A DNA stretch of 64,000 bases from Methylophilaceae bacterium LSUCC0717 (GCA_024919195.1 CP103436.1:620001-684000); one strand, 5' to 3'; numbered from the stretch's first letter, positions 50,808 to 59,920 are shown. Numbers and translations: made by a program. The notes: generated by a model from the letters alone, not told the origin.

Positions 50808-51518
50808 TTAATCCTTGGAATCGGGAACAAATCTTAATACCGCACTATTAATGCAGTATCGCTTACCAGTGGGTGGAGGACCGTCATTGAATACATGCCC
50901 CAAATGAATCCCAGAGCTTGCACTGAGCACCTCAACCCGCATGCCATCGTCATGGAATGATAATGCACCAGGAATGGGATCAAAGAAGCTAGGCCATCCT
51001 GTTCCACTATCAAATTTTGTATCACTTCTGAATAATTTGGCTCCAGTAAGCGGATCTACGTAGTAACCTGGCTCCTTGTTATCCAACAATGAACCAGTAA
51101 ATGGGTATTCGGTACCATTTTCAAAAGCAATCTTTCTTTGTTCAGGGGTCATGGTTTGCAGACTTACCCATTCCCAGAATCTCTTTTTATCACCGTCATA
51201 ACCAGTATATCGAGCAATTTCTTGATTATTTTTGGTCATTACTATCGTCGGAGTGACTACCACAGGCTCATTCAACTGGACCGACCCATCATTAAAATCG
51301 TAGGTTTCGACGAGTTTGACTTCAGACTGCCAGGCTTGAGTCACATCCTTCTTGAATAGCTGACAGGACGAGCAATCTTCTGCCTCATAAACAACTATTT
51401 GTAATTCTTGAATGATTTCTGGTGATACATGCTCTTGCTTCATTTTTTTAGCCTCTAACAAAGAAGTGATGCTCAATAAAAAGATAAAAATTATGGGGAA
51501 TGCTAAGTAATTTTTCAT
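50808..51518 (-). CDS. msrB: Exported thioredoxin-fold - MsrB fusion (peptide methionine-R-sulfoxide reductase)
   Basis: 236 aa. Signal peptide (residues 1 to about 23), a short thioredoxin-like domain with EDCSSC (C49, C52) and the cis-proline TPT at 89-91, and MsrB from about residue 125 with SGTGWPSF and GKRYCINSAVLRF (catalytic C222). The four cysteines of the MsrB zinc site are replaced and the usual resolving Cys position reads Thr173. So the enzyme may depend on the attached CxxC domain to recycle C222. Periplasmic repair of oxidised methionine is the likely role. Confidence 0.9.
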   Translation of the reverse strand: MKNYLAFPIIFIFLLSITSLLEAKKMKQEHVSPEIIQELQIVVYEAEDCSSCQLFKKDVTQAWQSEVKLVETYDFNDGSVQLNEPVVVTPTIVMTKNNQEIARYTGYDGDKKRFWEWVSLQTMTPEQRKIAFENGTEYPFTGSLLDNKEPGYYVDPLTGAKLFRSDTKFDSGTGWPSFFDPIPGALSFHDDGMRVEVLSASSGIHLGHVFNDGPPPTGKRYCINSAVLRFVPDSKD

Positions 51519-51685
51519 TATTAATTAAGTATCATTGTTGTCAATTTTTCAATAGATTAAATTTGTAACATAATGTTCAATATTAAATAAAAACTATTTA
51601 TAATCAATAATTTAAATAAATAAATTAAAGTAGATGATAAAATATATTTATTGAAAAAAATATTATTTCACGTACTCTGGTAAAC

Positions 51686-52825
51686 ATGAGTCAATTTGAT
51701 AAGATCATTTCTCGCTTCAACACCGATTCCGTTCGATGGGATAAGTATAACAAAGATATTATTCCTCTTTGGGTTGCAGATATGGACTTTGAAACACCTC
51801 AATGTGTCGTTGATGCCATAACAAAAAGACTCGATCATAAAGTTTTTGGGTACACCCATGCGCCATATCAACTCAAAGAAGAAATAACACAATACATTAA
51901 AGATCAGTTTGACTGGACTATTGAGTCTGAATGGATTGTATTTACCCCTAGCTTGGTTTCCAGCTTGTATTCAATTGCCCAACAACTAACACAGGCTGAT
52001 GATCATGTATTGACACTGCAGCCGGTATACCACCATATCTTGCAGGCGGCATCTTTTTCTCATAGAGATTATTCTGCTGTACCGTTAGATAATTATAATA
52101 ATCGACTCATTCTGAGTGCTGAGGGGCTTAAGCATTACCAAAAGAGTAACACGCGCCTATTGTTATTCTGTAATCCCCACAACCCAGGAGGTTCAGTATA
52201 TACAAAGGCTGAACTCAGTGACATCGCTGCCTTTTGTGTGAACAACAACATTGTGATCTGCTCAGATGAGATTCATTGCAATATGATTCATGATGGGATG
52301 CAGCACATTCCCATCGCTAGCTTATCTGAAGAGATTGCAGACCAATCCATCACATTAATGTCCTTGAACAAAGTATTCAATATTCCAGGACTTGGATTGG
52401 CTTGGATGATTTGCAAGAATAAAGAGACAAGAAAGAAGATACAAGCACAAATTGGCACCCTGATCCCTGATCCGCAAATTATCAGCTATGTCAGTACCCA
52501 AGCTGCTCTTCGTCATGGAGAACCGTGGCGACAAGAACTTATTCAATACCTTGAGAGCAATAAGTTAATGTTAAAAAATGATATTAAACAGATGCAGCCA
52601 TTACAAATGTACACAATGGAAGCTAGCTATTTAGCGTGGATTGATTGTAGTCAATTAGAGATCAAAGATCCGGCACAATTATTCTTAGACTATGGTCTTG
52701 CATTGCAGCCTGGATCGATGTTCCAGCAAGATAATCACGTAAGAATTAATATCGCCACACCCAAATCGGTTCTCCGTGAAGCTTTAGACAGGATGCATGC
52801 CGCTATTGATAGTCTTCAAGCCTAA
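51686..52825 (+). CDS. PatB/MalY-type cystathionine beta-lyase (PLP enzyme)
   Basis: Class I fold aminotransferase of the C-S lyase group, 379 aa. It starts with PLWVADMDFETPQCV, has FCNPHNPGGSVY, CSDEIHCNM and the PLP lysine in SLNKVFNIPGL. Members cleave cystathionine or other C-S bonds. It is preceded by an unusually AT-rich 167-base gap shared with the divergent MsrB gene, so both sulfur-related genes could share regulatory DNA. The stop overlaps the convergent AsmA-like gene by four bases. Confidence 0.88.
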   Translation: MSQFDKIISRFNTDSVRWDKYNKDIIPLWVADMDFETPQCVVDAITKRLDHKVFGYTHAPYQLKEEITQYIKDQFDWTIESEWIVFTPSLVSSLYSIAQQLTQADDHVLTLQPVYHHILQAASFSHRDYSAVPLDNYNNRLILSAEGLKHYQKSNTRLLLFCNPHNPGGSVYTKAELSDIAAFCVNNNIVICSDEIHCNMIHDGMQHIPIASLSEEIADQSITLMSLNKVFNIPGLGLAWMICKNKETRKKIQAQIGTLIPDPQIISYVSTQAALRHGEPWRQELIQYLESNKLMLKNDIKQMQPLQMYTMEASYLAWIDCSQLEIKDPAQLFLDYGLALQPGSMFQQDNHVRINIATPKSVLREALDRMHAAIDSLQA

Positions 52826-53646
52826 AACAAATCTTTTAGTTTTTTTAATTCTTTAATGTTTTCAATTTCGCCAAGCTCTGATTCAATTTTTTTAATGGCC
52901 TTTTCTGCTTCTCGATCAATTTGTTTTTTTAGGTCTTTTTCAAGATCATTCACTAAATTTTTAAAATTAACAGCTCTCTTTAAATCTTTTTCCATAGCAT
53001 CAAGGAATACCTTCATTAACTCGTCTGCCAACAACCCATTCTCTTTTGCGCCAATGTTACTTAATTTAATATTAGGCAGCTGGACAGATAAGGTTTGACT
53101 GGAGGCAAATGGCATAGCCGCCTCAACTTTAGTATTAATCATCTCAAAGGAGCGAATAATGATCTTTTTACTTTGTTGTGTTTTTGATTGACTTGAGGTT
53201 TTCTCTTGATCTTTAACCAGCTTATTTTTTTGATCACTGTTTTTTTTCTTTGTATTTTTATCTATGTTGTTCTTCAGCTCAACAAAGTTAGTTTTTCCAT
53301 CATTAAACTCATACACGATATCTGCGTGATTGATAAACACTCTTTCAATGATCACTACGTCATCTAAAATAGTCCCCACATCAATATCTAGTTCAGCTTG
53401 GTCAAAACGGAAAGCGTATTTAGTTTGAAACCCTTCGGGATTACCTTGTTGATAATTATTAAGAACACCGACGCCCTCTTTTAAATTTAATTTAACCTGA
53501 GCTAGGCTGACATTGGTTTGTGTGGCATCTGAAACAGATGTCACAATAATTTCTCGGACAATTTCATCTAGATTATCTTTTAAAAAAAAGAGCAGTCCTG
53601 ATACTGCAATCAAAACTATTAATAATATGACCAATAATTTTTTCAC
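52822..53646 (-). CDS. AsmA-like membrane-anchored protein
   Basis: 274 aa with an N-terminal transmembrane helix (residues 4-23) and periplasmic beta-rich sequence (LAQVKLNLKEGVGVLNN; FDQAELDIDVGTILDD) of the AsmA/DUF748 type, then a lysine/aspartate-rich linker and a C-terminal alpha-helical coiled coil (IDREAEKAIKKIESELGEIE). AsmA relatives help keep outer membrane lipid balance. Stand-alone gene. Confidence 0.65.
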   Translation of the reverse strand: MKKLLVILLIVLIAVSGLLFFLKDNLDEIVREIIVTSVSDATQTNVSLAQVKLNLKEGVGVLNNYQQGNPEGFQTKYAFRFDQAELDIDVGTILDDVVIIERVFINHADIVYEFNDGKTNFVELKNNIDKNTKKKNSDQKNKLVKDQEKTSSQSKTQQSKKIIIRSFEMINTKVEAAMPFASSQTLSVQLPNIKLSNIGAKENGLLADELMKVFLDAMEKDLKRAVNFKNLVNDLEKDLKKQIDREAEKAIKKIESELGEIENIKELKKLKDLF

Positions 53647-53764
53647 AATAAAACCTTAAATTACTATTCATAAATTATATTAATTTGTCTTTTTTTTTGA
53701 GTCAATTGACTTCAGGAAATTGATATAAGATCATTGAAGAAAGTTAAATTTTTTATTCGAGCTC

Positions 53765-54382
53765 ATGGAGATTTTAAAGTACATTGCATTAATAGATCAG
53801 GCGATCAATCAAAATGAATCTGAAATTGAAGGATTAGATCGGGCGATTGGTGATGGAGATCACTTTATCAACCTAAAAAGAGGTATTACCACCATACACT
53901 CAATGACCGATCAGTTATCGACAATGACTGTGAATGAACAATTTAAGATGATCGGCATGAAAGTGTTATCGACCGTGGGCGGAGCCTCCGGACCCTTATT
54001 TGCGACTTTTTTTTTGGAAATGGGTAAACACATTCCTGACAACAAACCATCCCTACAAATTATTGCTGAAGCTTTTTCCAAGGCAGTTGATGGGATAAAA
54101 CAAAGGGGCAAGTCTGATATTGGTCAGAAAACGATGCTTGATGTGCTCATTCCTGTTGCCGCAAAGTTTCAAGAACTAGCATCTTCAAACATGAGTACTC
54201 AAGAAATCGCTTCAGACATAAACCAGTTTGCGATCGATTGTGCTCATAATACAAAAGACATGCTACCTTCCAAAGGAAGATCATCTGGTTTGGGTGAGCG
54301 TGCTCTAGGACATATAGACCCAGGGGCAAAAAGTTGCCAGGTAATGATCAGTGCTGTTTGTCAGCACATTCAAGGAGAGTAA
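53765..54382 (+). CDS. dhaL: Dihydroxyacetone kinase subunit L
   Basis: Nucleotide-binding subunit of dihydroxyacetone kinase, 205 aa. The Mg-nucleotide Asp triad is at LDRAIGDGDHFINLKRG (D25, D30, D32), followed by GGASGPLFATFF and GRSSGLGERALGHIDPGA. dhaK follows after six bases; the usual order K-L is inverted. No dhaM (PTS-like phosphodonor) is nearby. Confidence 0.9.
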   Translation: MEILKYIALIDQAINQNESEIEGLDRAIGDGDHFINLKRGITTIHSMTDQLSTMTVNEQFKMIGMKVLSTVGGASGPLFATFFLEMGKHIPDNKPSLQIIAEAFSKAVDGIKQRGKSDIGQKTMLDVLIPVAAKFQELASSNMSTQEIASDINQFAIDCAHNTKDMLPSKGRSSGLGERALGHIDPGAKSCQVMISAVCQHIQGE

Positions 54383-54388
54383 ATATCA

Positions 54389-55393
54389 ATGAAAAAATTT
54401 CTCAACAACCCAGAAAACTTTCTCAAAGAAAGTTTATCCGGTTTAGGTAAAGCCCATCAAAATTTATTACAAGTTCACTTTGACCCCACTTTTGTTACAA
54501 GAAAATCTATCAATTCCGATAAGGTGATTTTAGTTTCTGGAGGAGGCTCTGGTCATGAGCCATTACATACTGGGTTCATTGGTCATGGCATGTTGGATGC
54601 TGCCTGTCCAGGATACGTGTTCACATCCCCTACTCCTGATCAAATGATGGCTGCGGTAGATTTTTGTAAACCTAACAAAGGAGCCTTATTTATCGTTAAA
54701 AATTATTCAGGTGATGTCATGAATTTTGAAATGGCCTCTGAAATGACATCGTATGAGAATGCCTCGATATTGGTGAATGATGATGCTGCGGTGATTGATT
54801 CGAGTTACACCACCGGAAAAAGAGGTGTGGCAGGGACGGTCATTGTTGAGAAAATTATAGGCAGTCTCGCTGAAAATGGAGGTGATTTAAAATCGTGCGT
54901 GGATTTGGGGAATGAAGTAAACCAACGATGTTCTTCAATCGGTGTCGCCCTATCGAGTTGTACTATTCCAGAAGCTGGTAAGCCCACTTTTGATATTGAG
55001 GATGACCAAATTGAATTCGGTGTGGGTATTCATGGTGAACCTGGCCGAAGACGAGAACAAATCAGGCCAGCACAAAAGATTGTGAAAGATATGATCGAGG
55101 CCATTATTGAAGATTTTAAAGGTAAAAATCTAGCCCTTTCAAACAACACAGAGCTTCTCATGATCGTTAATGGTTTTGGTGGGACCCCGCTCTCAGAGTT
55201 GTATCTGATATATGAGAATGCATGTGAAATTCTGAGTGGTTACCAATTAAATGTAGTGAGATCGTTAGTGGGAAATTACACAACCGCCCTCGATATGGAG
55301 GGCGCCTCAGTGACGTTGTGTATTCTAAATGACCACATCAAAAACCATTGGGATACAACAGTACATACCGCAAGTCTTCGATGGGGCATTTAA
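54389..55393 (+). CDS. dhaK: Dihydroxyacetone kinase subunit K
   Basis: 334 aa. The glycine-rich VSGGGSGHEPLHTGFIG (residues 49-65), the KNYSGDVMNF loop and the covalent substrate histidine in GVGIHGEPGRR (His215) are intact. The enzyme phosphorylates dihydroxyacetone to DHAP. With dhaL as a separate gene and no dhaM, the phosphodonor (ATP or PEP via a distant DhaM) is undetermined. Confidence 0.92.
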   Translation: MKKFLNNPENFLKESLSGLGKAHQNLLQVHFDPTFVTRKSINSDKVILVSGGGSGHEPLHTGFIGHGMLDAACPGYVFTSPTPDQMMAAVDFCKPNKGALFIVKNYSGDVMNFEMASEMTSYENASILVNDDAAVIDSSYTTGKRGVAGTVIVEKIIGSLAENGGDLKSCVDLGNEVNQRCSSIGVALSSCTIPEAGKPTFDIEDDQIEFGVGIHGEPGRRREQIRPAQKIVKDMIEAIIEDFKGKNLALSNNTELLMIVNGFGGTPLSELYLIYENACEILSGYQLNVVRSLVGNYTTALDMEGASVTLCILNDHIKNHWDTTVHTASLRWGI

Positions 55394-55450
55394 AACCATT
55401 AAATTTCTTTTAAATTCGTCTAAAAGTTGTTAAATATCAATAAAATGACG

Positions 55451-56080
55451 TTATTTTTTAATTTTTTCAATTAATTGCAAAACTTCAATTCGGCGACCTT
55501 GGTCTGCGTCTTCACGACCTGGTCTGCTTGGGGCTTTTCTCGCCTTGGTTAAATATGCTTTAGCTTCTTCAATTTCCCCTTTGTCGATCAAAAAATCTGC
55601 ATAGAAAAAGTTTGAGTCAATGCCATCCGGATTTAAGGCTAATCCTTTTTTAAGATATTCATTTGCTTTATCAGAATCACCAAATCCGATTGGCCAGCCT
55701 GGAACTTGATAATACAAAGAACCGAGTGATGTGTACGCTGATCCGTCTAGGACATCGCCGTCAATATCTATTGCCTCCTCCAGATGTTTTTTTGCACTCT
55801 TAACGTACCCCAATGCGGTTGGATTAATAGCGCTAAGTGATCCAGCATAGGACGCCTCAATAATGGCATGCCAGATGAGTATCTCTGGCTGGTCGGGATA
55901 GATTGCTAATTTCTCATTTGCTATATCTAGAAGCTGTTCAAGCCCCTCTTGCTTGCTACTCTTGCTGGTTAAATAATTAAATTTAGCCCACTGAGTTTGC
56001 ATTAATTTCATGTCATCTACCCAATCGGCCATGGCCATCATTGGAGAAAGAATAAAAACGAATGCTAAAAATTTTTTCAT
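55451..56080 (-). CDS. Exported TPR-like protein (last gene of the acyl-ligase operon)
   Basis: 209 aa with a signal peptide (residues 1-18, ending AMADW) and tetratricopeptide-like helices; conserved blocks include SLGSLYYQVPGWPIGFGDSDKANEYLKKGLALNPDG (core YQVPGWPIGFGD). It starts one base after the stop of the SDR gene and so is probably the last gene of the operon. Periplasmic; function unknown, perhaps in positioning or exporting the product. Confidence 0.7.
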   Translation of the reverse strand: MKKFLAFVFILSPMMAMADWVDDMKLMQTQWAKFNYLTSKSSKQEGLEQLLDIANEKLAIYPDQPEILIWHAIIEASYAGSLSAINPTALGYVKSAKKHLEEAIDIDGDVLDGSAYTSLGSLYYQVPGWPIGFGDSDKANEYLKKGLALNPDGIDSNFFYADFLIDKGEIEEAKAYLTKARKAPSRPGREDADQGRRIEVLQLIEKIKK

Positions 56081-56081
56081 A

Positions 56082-56879
56082 CTAATTTCCTTTTTTTAAT
56101 AGATACTTCTTAATCACTGGAAGTTGTTTAGCCAGCGCCTTGTCTGGGATGGATGGAAATAAATCATTAATTATGGTGAACAATCTTTCCTTAAAGCCAA
56201 TCCTCTTTTGCCAGGTTGGTTGAAACAAGAACTTAACAAACTCTTTTGCTACCTGACTTGGTAAATCCATGGCAGTTTTTGTTTCCCTATTTAACTGTTC
56301 AATCAGAGTGTTATTAAAGGGTGTCTTTGTTGCGCGCGGCGCAAAGTATCTGACCATTACACTGGTATCTGCCAACTCGCGGCGTAAGCTTTGAGAAAAG
56401 CCCCGCAATCCAAACTTAGTGGATGAATAACCAACAAATCCTGGAAAACCTAAGTAACCAAAAATGGAGCCTGTGTTAATGATCTGGCTTCGGTTTTTTT
56501 TAAGTAACGGCAGCAATTTTTTTGTGAGCAGCATCGGTGACGTCAAATTAACATTGATTAAATTCTCAATCATTTCATCAGATTGGTTTGAAAAAAAATC
56601 AAAATCATTCATTCCCGCATTGTTTATTAATAAATTTATTCCACCATTTAATTCAGCCACTTGATAAATTTGATCTCGCACATTGCTATTACTCACATCA
56701 CCCGCAATACATACCCCATTTTTTAATCCAAGATCATTTTGAGTTTGTTTTAAATCAATTAAATTGAGGCCATTGAGTATGACAAAATCAATGTAAGGTG
56801 TCATGGCTTTGAGCAGTTCACGCCCTATACCACCCGTTGCTCCAGTAATAACCAATCTTAAGCGGTTTGTATTACTCAT
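56082..56879 (-). CDS. Short-chain dehydrogenase/reductase
   Basis: 265 aa Rossmann-fold oxidoreductase. TGATGGIGRELL (cofactor loop), NNAGMND, the catalytic Ser in NTGSIFGYLG and YSSTKFGLRGF (Tyr/Lys pair) are all present. The start ATG overlaps the stop of the diiron-like gene by four bases (ATGA). In context it likely acts on an oxidised fatty or amide product. Substrate unknown. Confidence 0.85.
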   Translation of the reverse strand: MSNTNRLRLVITGATGGIGRELLKAMTPYIDFVILNGLNLIDLKQTQNDLGLKNGVCIAGDVSNSNVRDQIYQVAELNGGINLLINNAGMNDFDFFSNQSDEMIENLINVNLTSPMLLTKKLLPLLKKNRSQIINTGSIFGYLGFPGFVGYSSTKFGLRGFSQSLRRELADTSVMVRYFAPRATKTPFNNTLIEQLNRETKTAMDLPSQVAKEFVKFLFQPTWQKRIGFKERLFTIINDLFPSIPDKALAKQLPVIKKYLLKKGN

Positions 56880-57538
56880 TTAAATGACTCCATCTGGGGA
56901 ATGGCTCTAAAAATATCGCCATACAATTTAAAAATATCTTTAGCAGATTGTATGATCGACTGATGATCCTCTTTGTTTTTTAACTGGTTGACCAATTCTT
57001 CAAAAAACTGAACATGTTCTAGATCTAGAGATCCATGCGACAACAAGTAACTAAACGCTTTATTGGGTAATCCCAAGGATTTTTTCAATGCTTCTGCTGC
57101 CTGTGTGGCTAACGCGGTACTTGTTCCCTCTAGAACAAAAACCATGCCAAAGAAACCAACCGGATTCTTTCGATCTATTTGGTGGTAGGCATACCTGACC
57201 ATCATGTCCGTTGTGAGATGAGGGGTAGAATTTTTTACCTGCTCTGGGTCAAACCCACAGTGTTGAATATCATTTAATATCCATTGCTCATGACCATACT
57301 CCTCTTCAATGTATTCGGTAATGGCCTTTTTCATGAATTCGTATTCTGGACTTAAACGACTTCCACACGCCATAAGTAATGGGACGGTATGTCTCACGTG
57401 ATGATAGGCCTGTGATAAAAAAGTTACATAGGTATTAATATCAATTTTTCCAGCCAAAGCATCCTGAATCATGGGTGCTGAATATAATAATTCTCGATCT
57501 TTTTGTGTGGCGATATTTAATTCATCATAAAATTTCAT
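56876..57538 (-). CDS. Heme-oxygenase-like (TenA/PqqC fold) putative diiron enzyme
   Basis: 220 aa helical protein of the TenA/PqqC/heme-oxygenase-like fold. Possible metal ligands are Glu80 and His83 (EEEYGHEQW, ExxH), Glu137 (VLEGTS), and His168, Asp172, His175 (HGSLDLEH, HxxxDxxH), matching the spacing of heme-oxygenase-like diiron oxidases such as UndA and CADD. The first helix offers His46/47/50 where a Glu is expected. The operon with an acyl-AMP ligase suggests an oxidation of a fatty-acyl or amine substrate. Start ATG has an AAAGAG ribosome binding site inside the end of the ligase gene. Confidence 0.78.
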   Translation of the reverse strand: MKFYDELNIATQKDRELLYSAPMIQDALAGKIDINTYVTFLSQAYHHVRHTVPLLMACGSRLSPEYEFMKKAITEYIEEEYGHEQWILNDIQHCGFDPEQVKNSTPHLTTDMMVRYAYHQIDRKNPVGFFGMVFVLEGTSTALATQAAEALKKSLGLPNKAFSYLLSHGSLDLEHVQFFEELVNQLKNKEDHQSIIQSAKDIFKLYGDIFRAIPQMESFK

Positions 57539-58970
57539 ATAGTTCTCTTTCTAATGCTTGCTTGTTTGTTAATAAGTTTTCCAAAATCACATTCCTTTTT
57601 AACCGACCATTGGCTGTTAATGTCCCTTGTTGATATGTGAATGGGGCATCTAGATTAATGCACTCTTTTATTTGTGCATAAGCAGGAAGTTTTTTATTTG
57701 CTTGCTTTAGTAAATTCTTTTTTTCAATTTGAGAGAGCTCAGTATTGGTAATTAAAATTGCTGACAGATAAGGTTTGTCAAAACAGGTGATCATTGCCTG
57801 TGCAATTCTTTTATCCTCGAGCAGGATGGACTCTGGCCATTCTGGTGAAATATTTCGCCCTACTGAAGTGATCACTACGTTCTTTTTTCGTCCTCTAATA
57901 AATAAAAAATTATCTTTGATTTCTCCCAAGTCACCCGTTTTATACCAACCTGGATCAATAGTATTGCCGTTTAGATATCGCAAGCCCTCCTCTAAAAAAA
58001 CCTCAATCTCATGATCAATAACGCGCACTTGTCTAGATGATAGAACTTCACCTACAGAGCCAATACGATGATGATCTTTATGATTTACCGCCACCACAGA
58101 AGAACACTCGGATAATCCGTAACCTTCAAATACCGGTAATCCTAATTTTTCAGCTCTTAATAAAAGACTTTCAGAGACTTTTGCACCACCTACAGCAACA
58201 AACTTAAGTGACGGCAACACCATATCTTCTTTTTCCATGTAATTAATGATTTGCTCTAATAGCTGAGGCAATAATATGATGGATTCAATCTGATGCTCGA
58301 TTATTAAAGCAATACATTTATGTTCTTGAAACATGACCCCATCAAATCCAACATCTTTTAGGGGGTAGATGTGATTCTCACCGCCTAGGAGCATCGTGGT
58401 ATAAGTGCCTGCGACATTTTCTAAAAGAATAGAGAAAGGCAGTAAACTCATATGCTTTTTAATTTTTAGATTCAACAAAACTTTGACTAGGTCATTCGCG
58501 ACTCTGAATTGAGATTGAGTGGATAAACAAATCCCCTTAGGAAATCCTGTTGAACCAGAAGTAAAGGTTACCTTTTGAGTATCTGAGAGTAATTCATGAT
58601 GTTTTCTGTCTTTTTCAACAGGCAAAGACCCAATGTAATTTCCGTTTATGGACTCGATATTGTCCAAAAACCCATGTGCTTTTAGTTGCTTTTTATTATT
58701 AGTAATTAACGTTTCGATGCCAGACTCATTGATTAAATAGGCTGCTTGCTCCTTATTAAAAAAACTAGGAATAGGAACCAGTGTGCGATGGGTCTGTATG
58801 CACATTAAATCTAGAGCGACCCAATCGACACTATTATCAATGGTGATCCCGATGACCTTCACTTGCGATGGAATAAACTGTTGATATTTCCTGCTTAAGC
58901 GCTGAATTTGAGACAGGCTATATTCTTGCTGCTGGTCGACAACCTTGTAACGACTATCAATTTTCATCAT
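57525..58970 (-). CDS. AMP-dependent acyl ligase (ANL superfamily)
   Basis: 481 aa adenylate-forming enzyme that activates a carboxylate as acyl-AMP, then transfers it to CoA or another acceptor. TFTSGSTGFPKG (P-loop), YGLSECSS, YKTGDLGEI and the C-terminal KRNVILEN lysine region are present. A longer frame begins at 59027, but the ATG at 58970 forms a TAATG stop-start overlap with the hemolysin-family gene and is preferred. The substrate is probably a fatty or aryl acid; it cannot be named. Overlaps the next gene by 14 bases. Confidence 0.85.
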   Translation of the reverse strand: MMKIDSRYKVVDQQQEYSLSQIQRLSRKYQQFIPSQVKVIGITIDNSVDWVALDLMCIQTHRTLVPIPSFFNKEQAAYLINESGIETLITNNKKQLKAHGFLDNIESINGNYIGSLPVEKDRKHHELLSDTQKVTFTSGSTGFPKGICLSTQSQFRVANDLVKVLLNLKIKKHMSLLPFSILLENVAGTYTTMLLGGENHIYPLKDVGFDGVMFQEHKCIALIIEHQIESIILLPQLLEQIINYMEKEDMVLPSLKFVAVGGAKVSESLLLRAEKLGLPVFEGYGLSECSSVVAVNHKDHHRIGSVGEVLSSRQVRVIDHEIEVFLEEGLRYLNGNTIDPGWYKTGDLGEIKDNFLFIRGRKKNVVITSVGRNISPEWPESILLEDKRIAQAMITCFDKPYLSAILITNTELSQIEKKNLLKQANKKLPAYAQIKECINLDAPFTYQQGTLTANGRLKRNVILENLLTNKQALERELYEIL

Positions 58971-59554
58971 TACTGGGGAATCCTGACGACATAAACGCAT
59001 GGTTTTGTTTGGTAATAAGTTCCCCAATCTGTATTCTGATTCGACAACCTGCTTGGATCCGCCTCAGTAATAAAAATTGGATTCAAGCCTGATTTTTTAA
59101 ATGCGTTATACACCGGTTTGTTAATGGTAAATACCGCCCATTTGGCCCCTTTGGCGATCAATTTCGGAGAGATTTTAAAAATGATACGCCTTGTGGCACC
59201 GGCCATAATGGACGATAAGTTACCTAACTCAACTATTTCACTACGAGCAATTGGCTCTTGTACAACTTTGGCAACTGCTTGCTCTGCAGGACAATCCAAG
59301 TATTGTTCTACGAAGCCCTTCTTTTTGGATCTAAGAAAATTGATGCCTAGACTGGCCATGAACTGAACACCATCTGAACATGCAAACAGATGGTCAAAAA
59401 AGTGATCTACTTTGGCTTTATGTGCTTTAAAAAAGTTGGTGTAGATGAAAGCCTCAAGATTTTTTCTTGCAGGATGTTTTTTGTCTATCCATAGAACGGT
59501 ACACCCTTTTATTTTTTCACTGTAATCATCAACGATGATATTTTCTTGCAACAT
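58970..59554 (-). CDS. Thermostable hemolysin-family protein (T_hemolysin, PF12261-like)
   Basis: 194 aa. The family signature GFVEQYLDCPAEQAV and SEIVELGNLSS, then WGTYYQTKPCVYVV near the C-terminus, match the delta-VPH/thermostable hemolysin family of Vibrio. No signal peptide. The family has been placed near GNAT-type acyltransferases, so an acyltransfer role is plausible while hemolysis may be indirect. A GAGGAG ribosome binding site supports the ATG at 59554. First of the five overlapping genes. Confidence 0.8.
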   Translation of the reverse strand: MLQENIIVDDYSEKIKGCTVLWIDKKHPARKNLEAFIYTNFFKAHKAKVDHFFDHLFACSDGVQFMASLGINFLRSKKKGFVEQYLDCPAEQAVAKVVQEPIARSEIVELGNLSSIMAGATRRIIFKISPKLIAKGAKWAVFTINKPVYNAFKKSGLNPIFITEADPSRLSNQNTDWGTYYQTKPCVYVVRIPQ

Positions 59555-59599
59555 GATTTACTCCTCATTAAAAATTAAAAATTAATTAATAAGAAGTAA

Positions 59600-59920
59600 T
59601 TAGGGAGCTTGTGATAAAAATGAATAAAAGAAGAAAGGTTTTGTTACAACATGACTAACAAAATTAAATTGATTGTTGTTAGTTAATTTGTTTGAAATAT
59701 ATTCTTGATTTACATTAAAAAAATAAACAGCAACTTTAGATGACTCATGATCTAAGTTTTCTTCGACCGATTCTGTTTGTGAATTGGTTTGTTGGGATGT
59801 TTGCGAATAGACATCGTTTTGTTCGTGCGCAATCGAAGCACTCTCCATAAATACAGAGAATAGAAAAAGAACAACAAAATTCTTAAATAAAACTTTTAAT
59901 TGTTTAAAAAGTTTACTCAT
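59600..59920 (-). CDS. Small exported protein downstream of a Fur box
   Basis: 106 aa. Signal peptide of about 31 residues (FVVLFLFSVFMESASIAHE), then a Gln/Ser/Thr/Glu-rich linker and a C-terminal segment with VAVYFFNVNQEY and SHVVTKPFFFYSF. No known domain. The Fur-box palindrome lies about 110 bases upstream of its start, and the thermostable hemolysin gene begins 45 bases after its stop codon, so it may be the first cistron of that operon. Confidence 0.6.
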   Translation of the reverse strand: MSKLFKQLKVLFKNFVVLFLFSVFMESASIAHEQNDVYSQTSQQTNSQTESVEENLDHESSKVAVYFFNVNQEYISNKLTNNNQFNFVSHVVTKPFFFYSFLSQAP

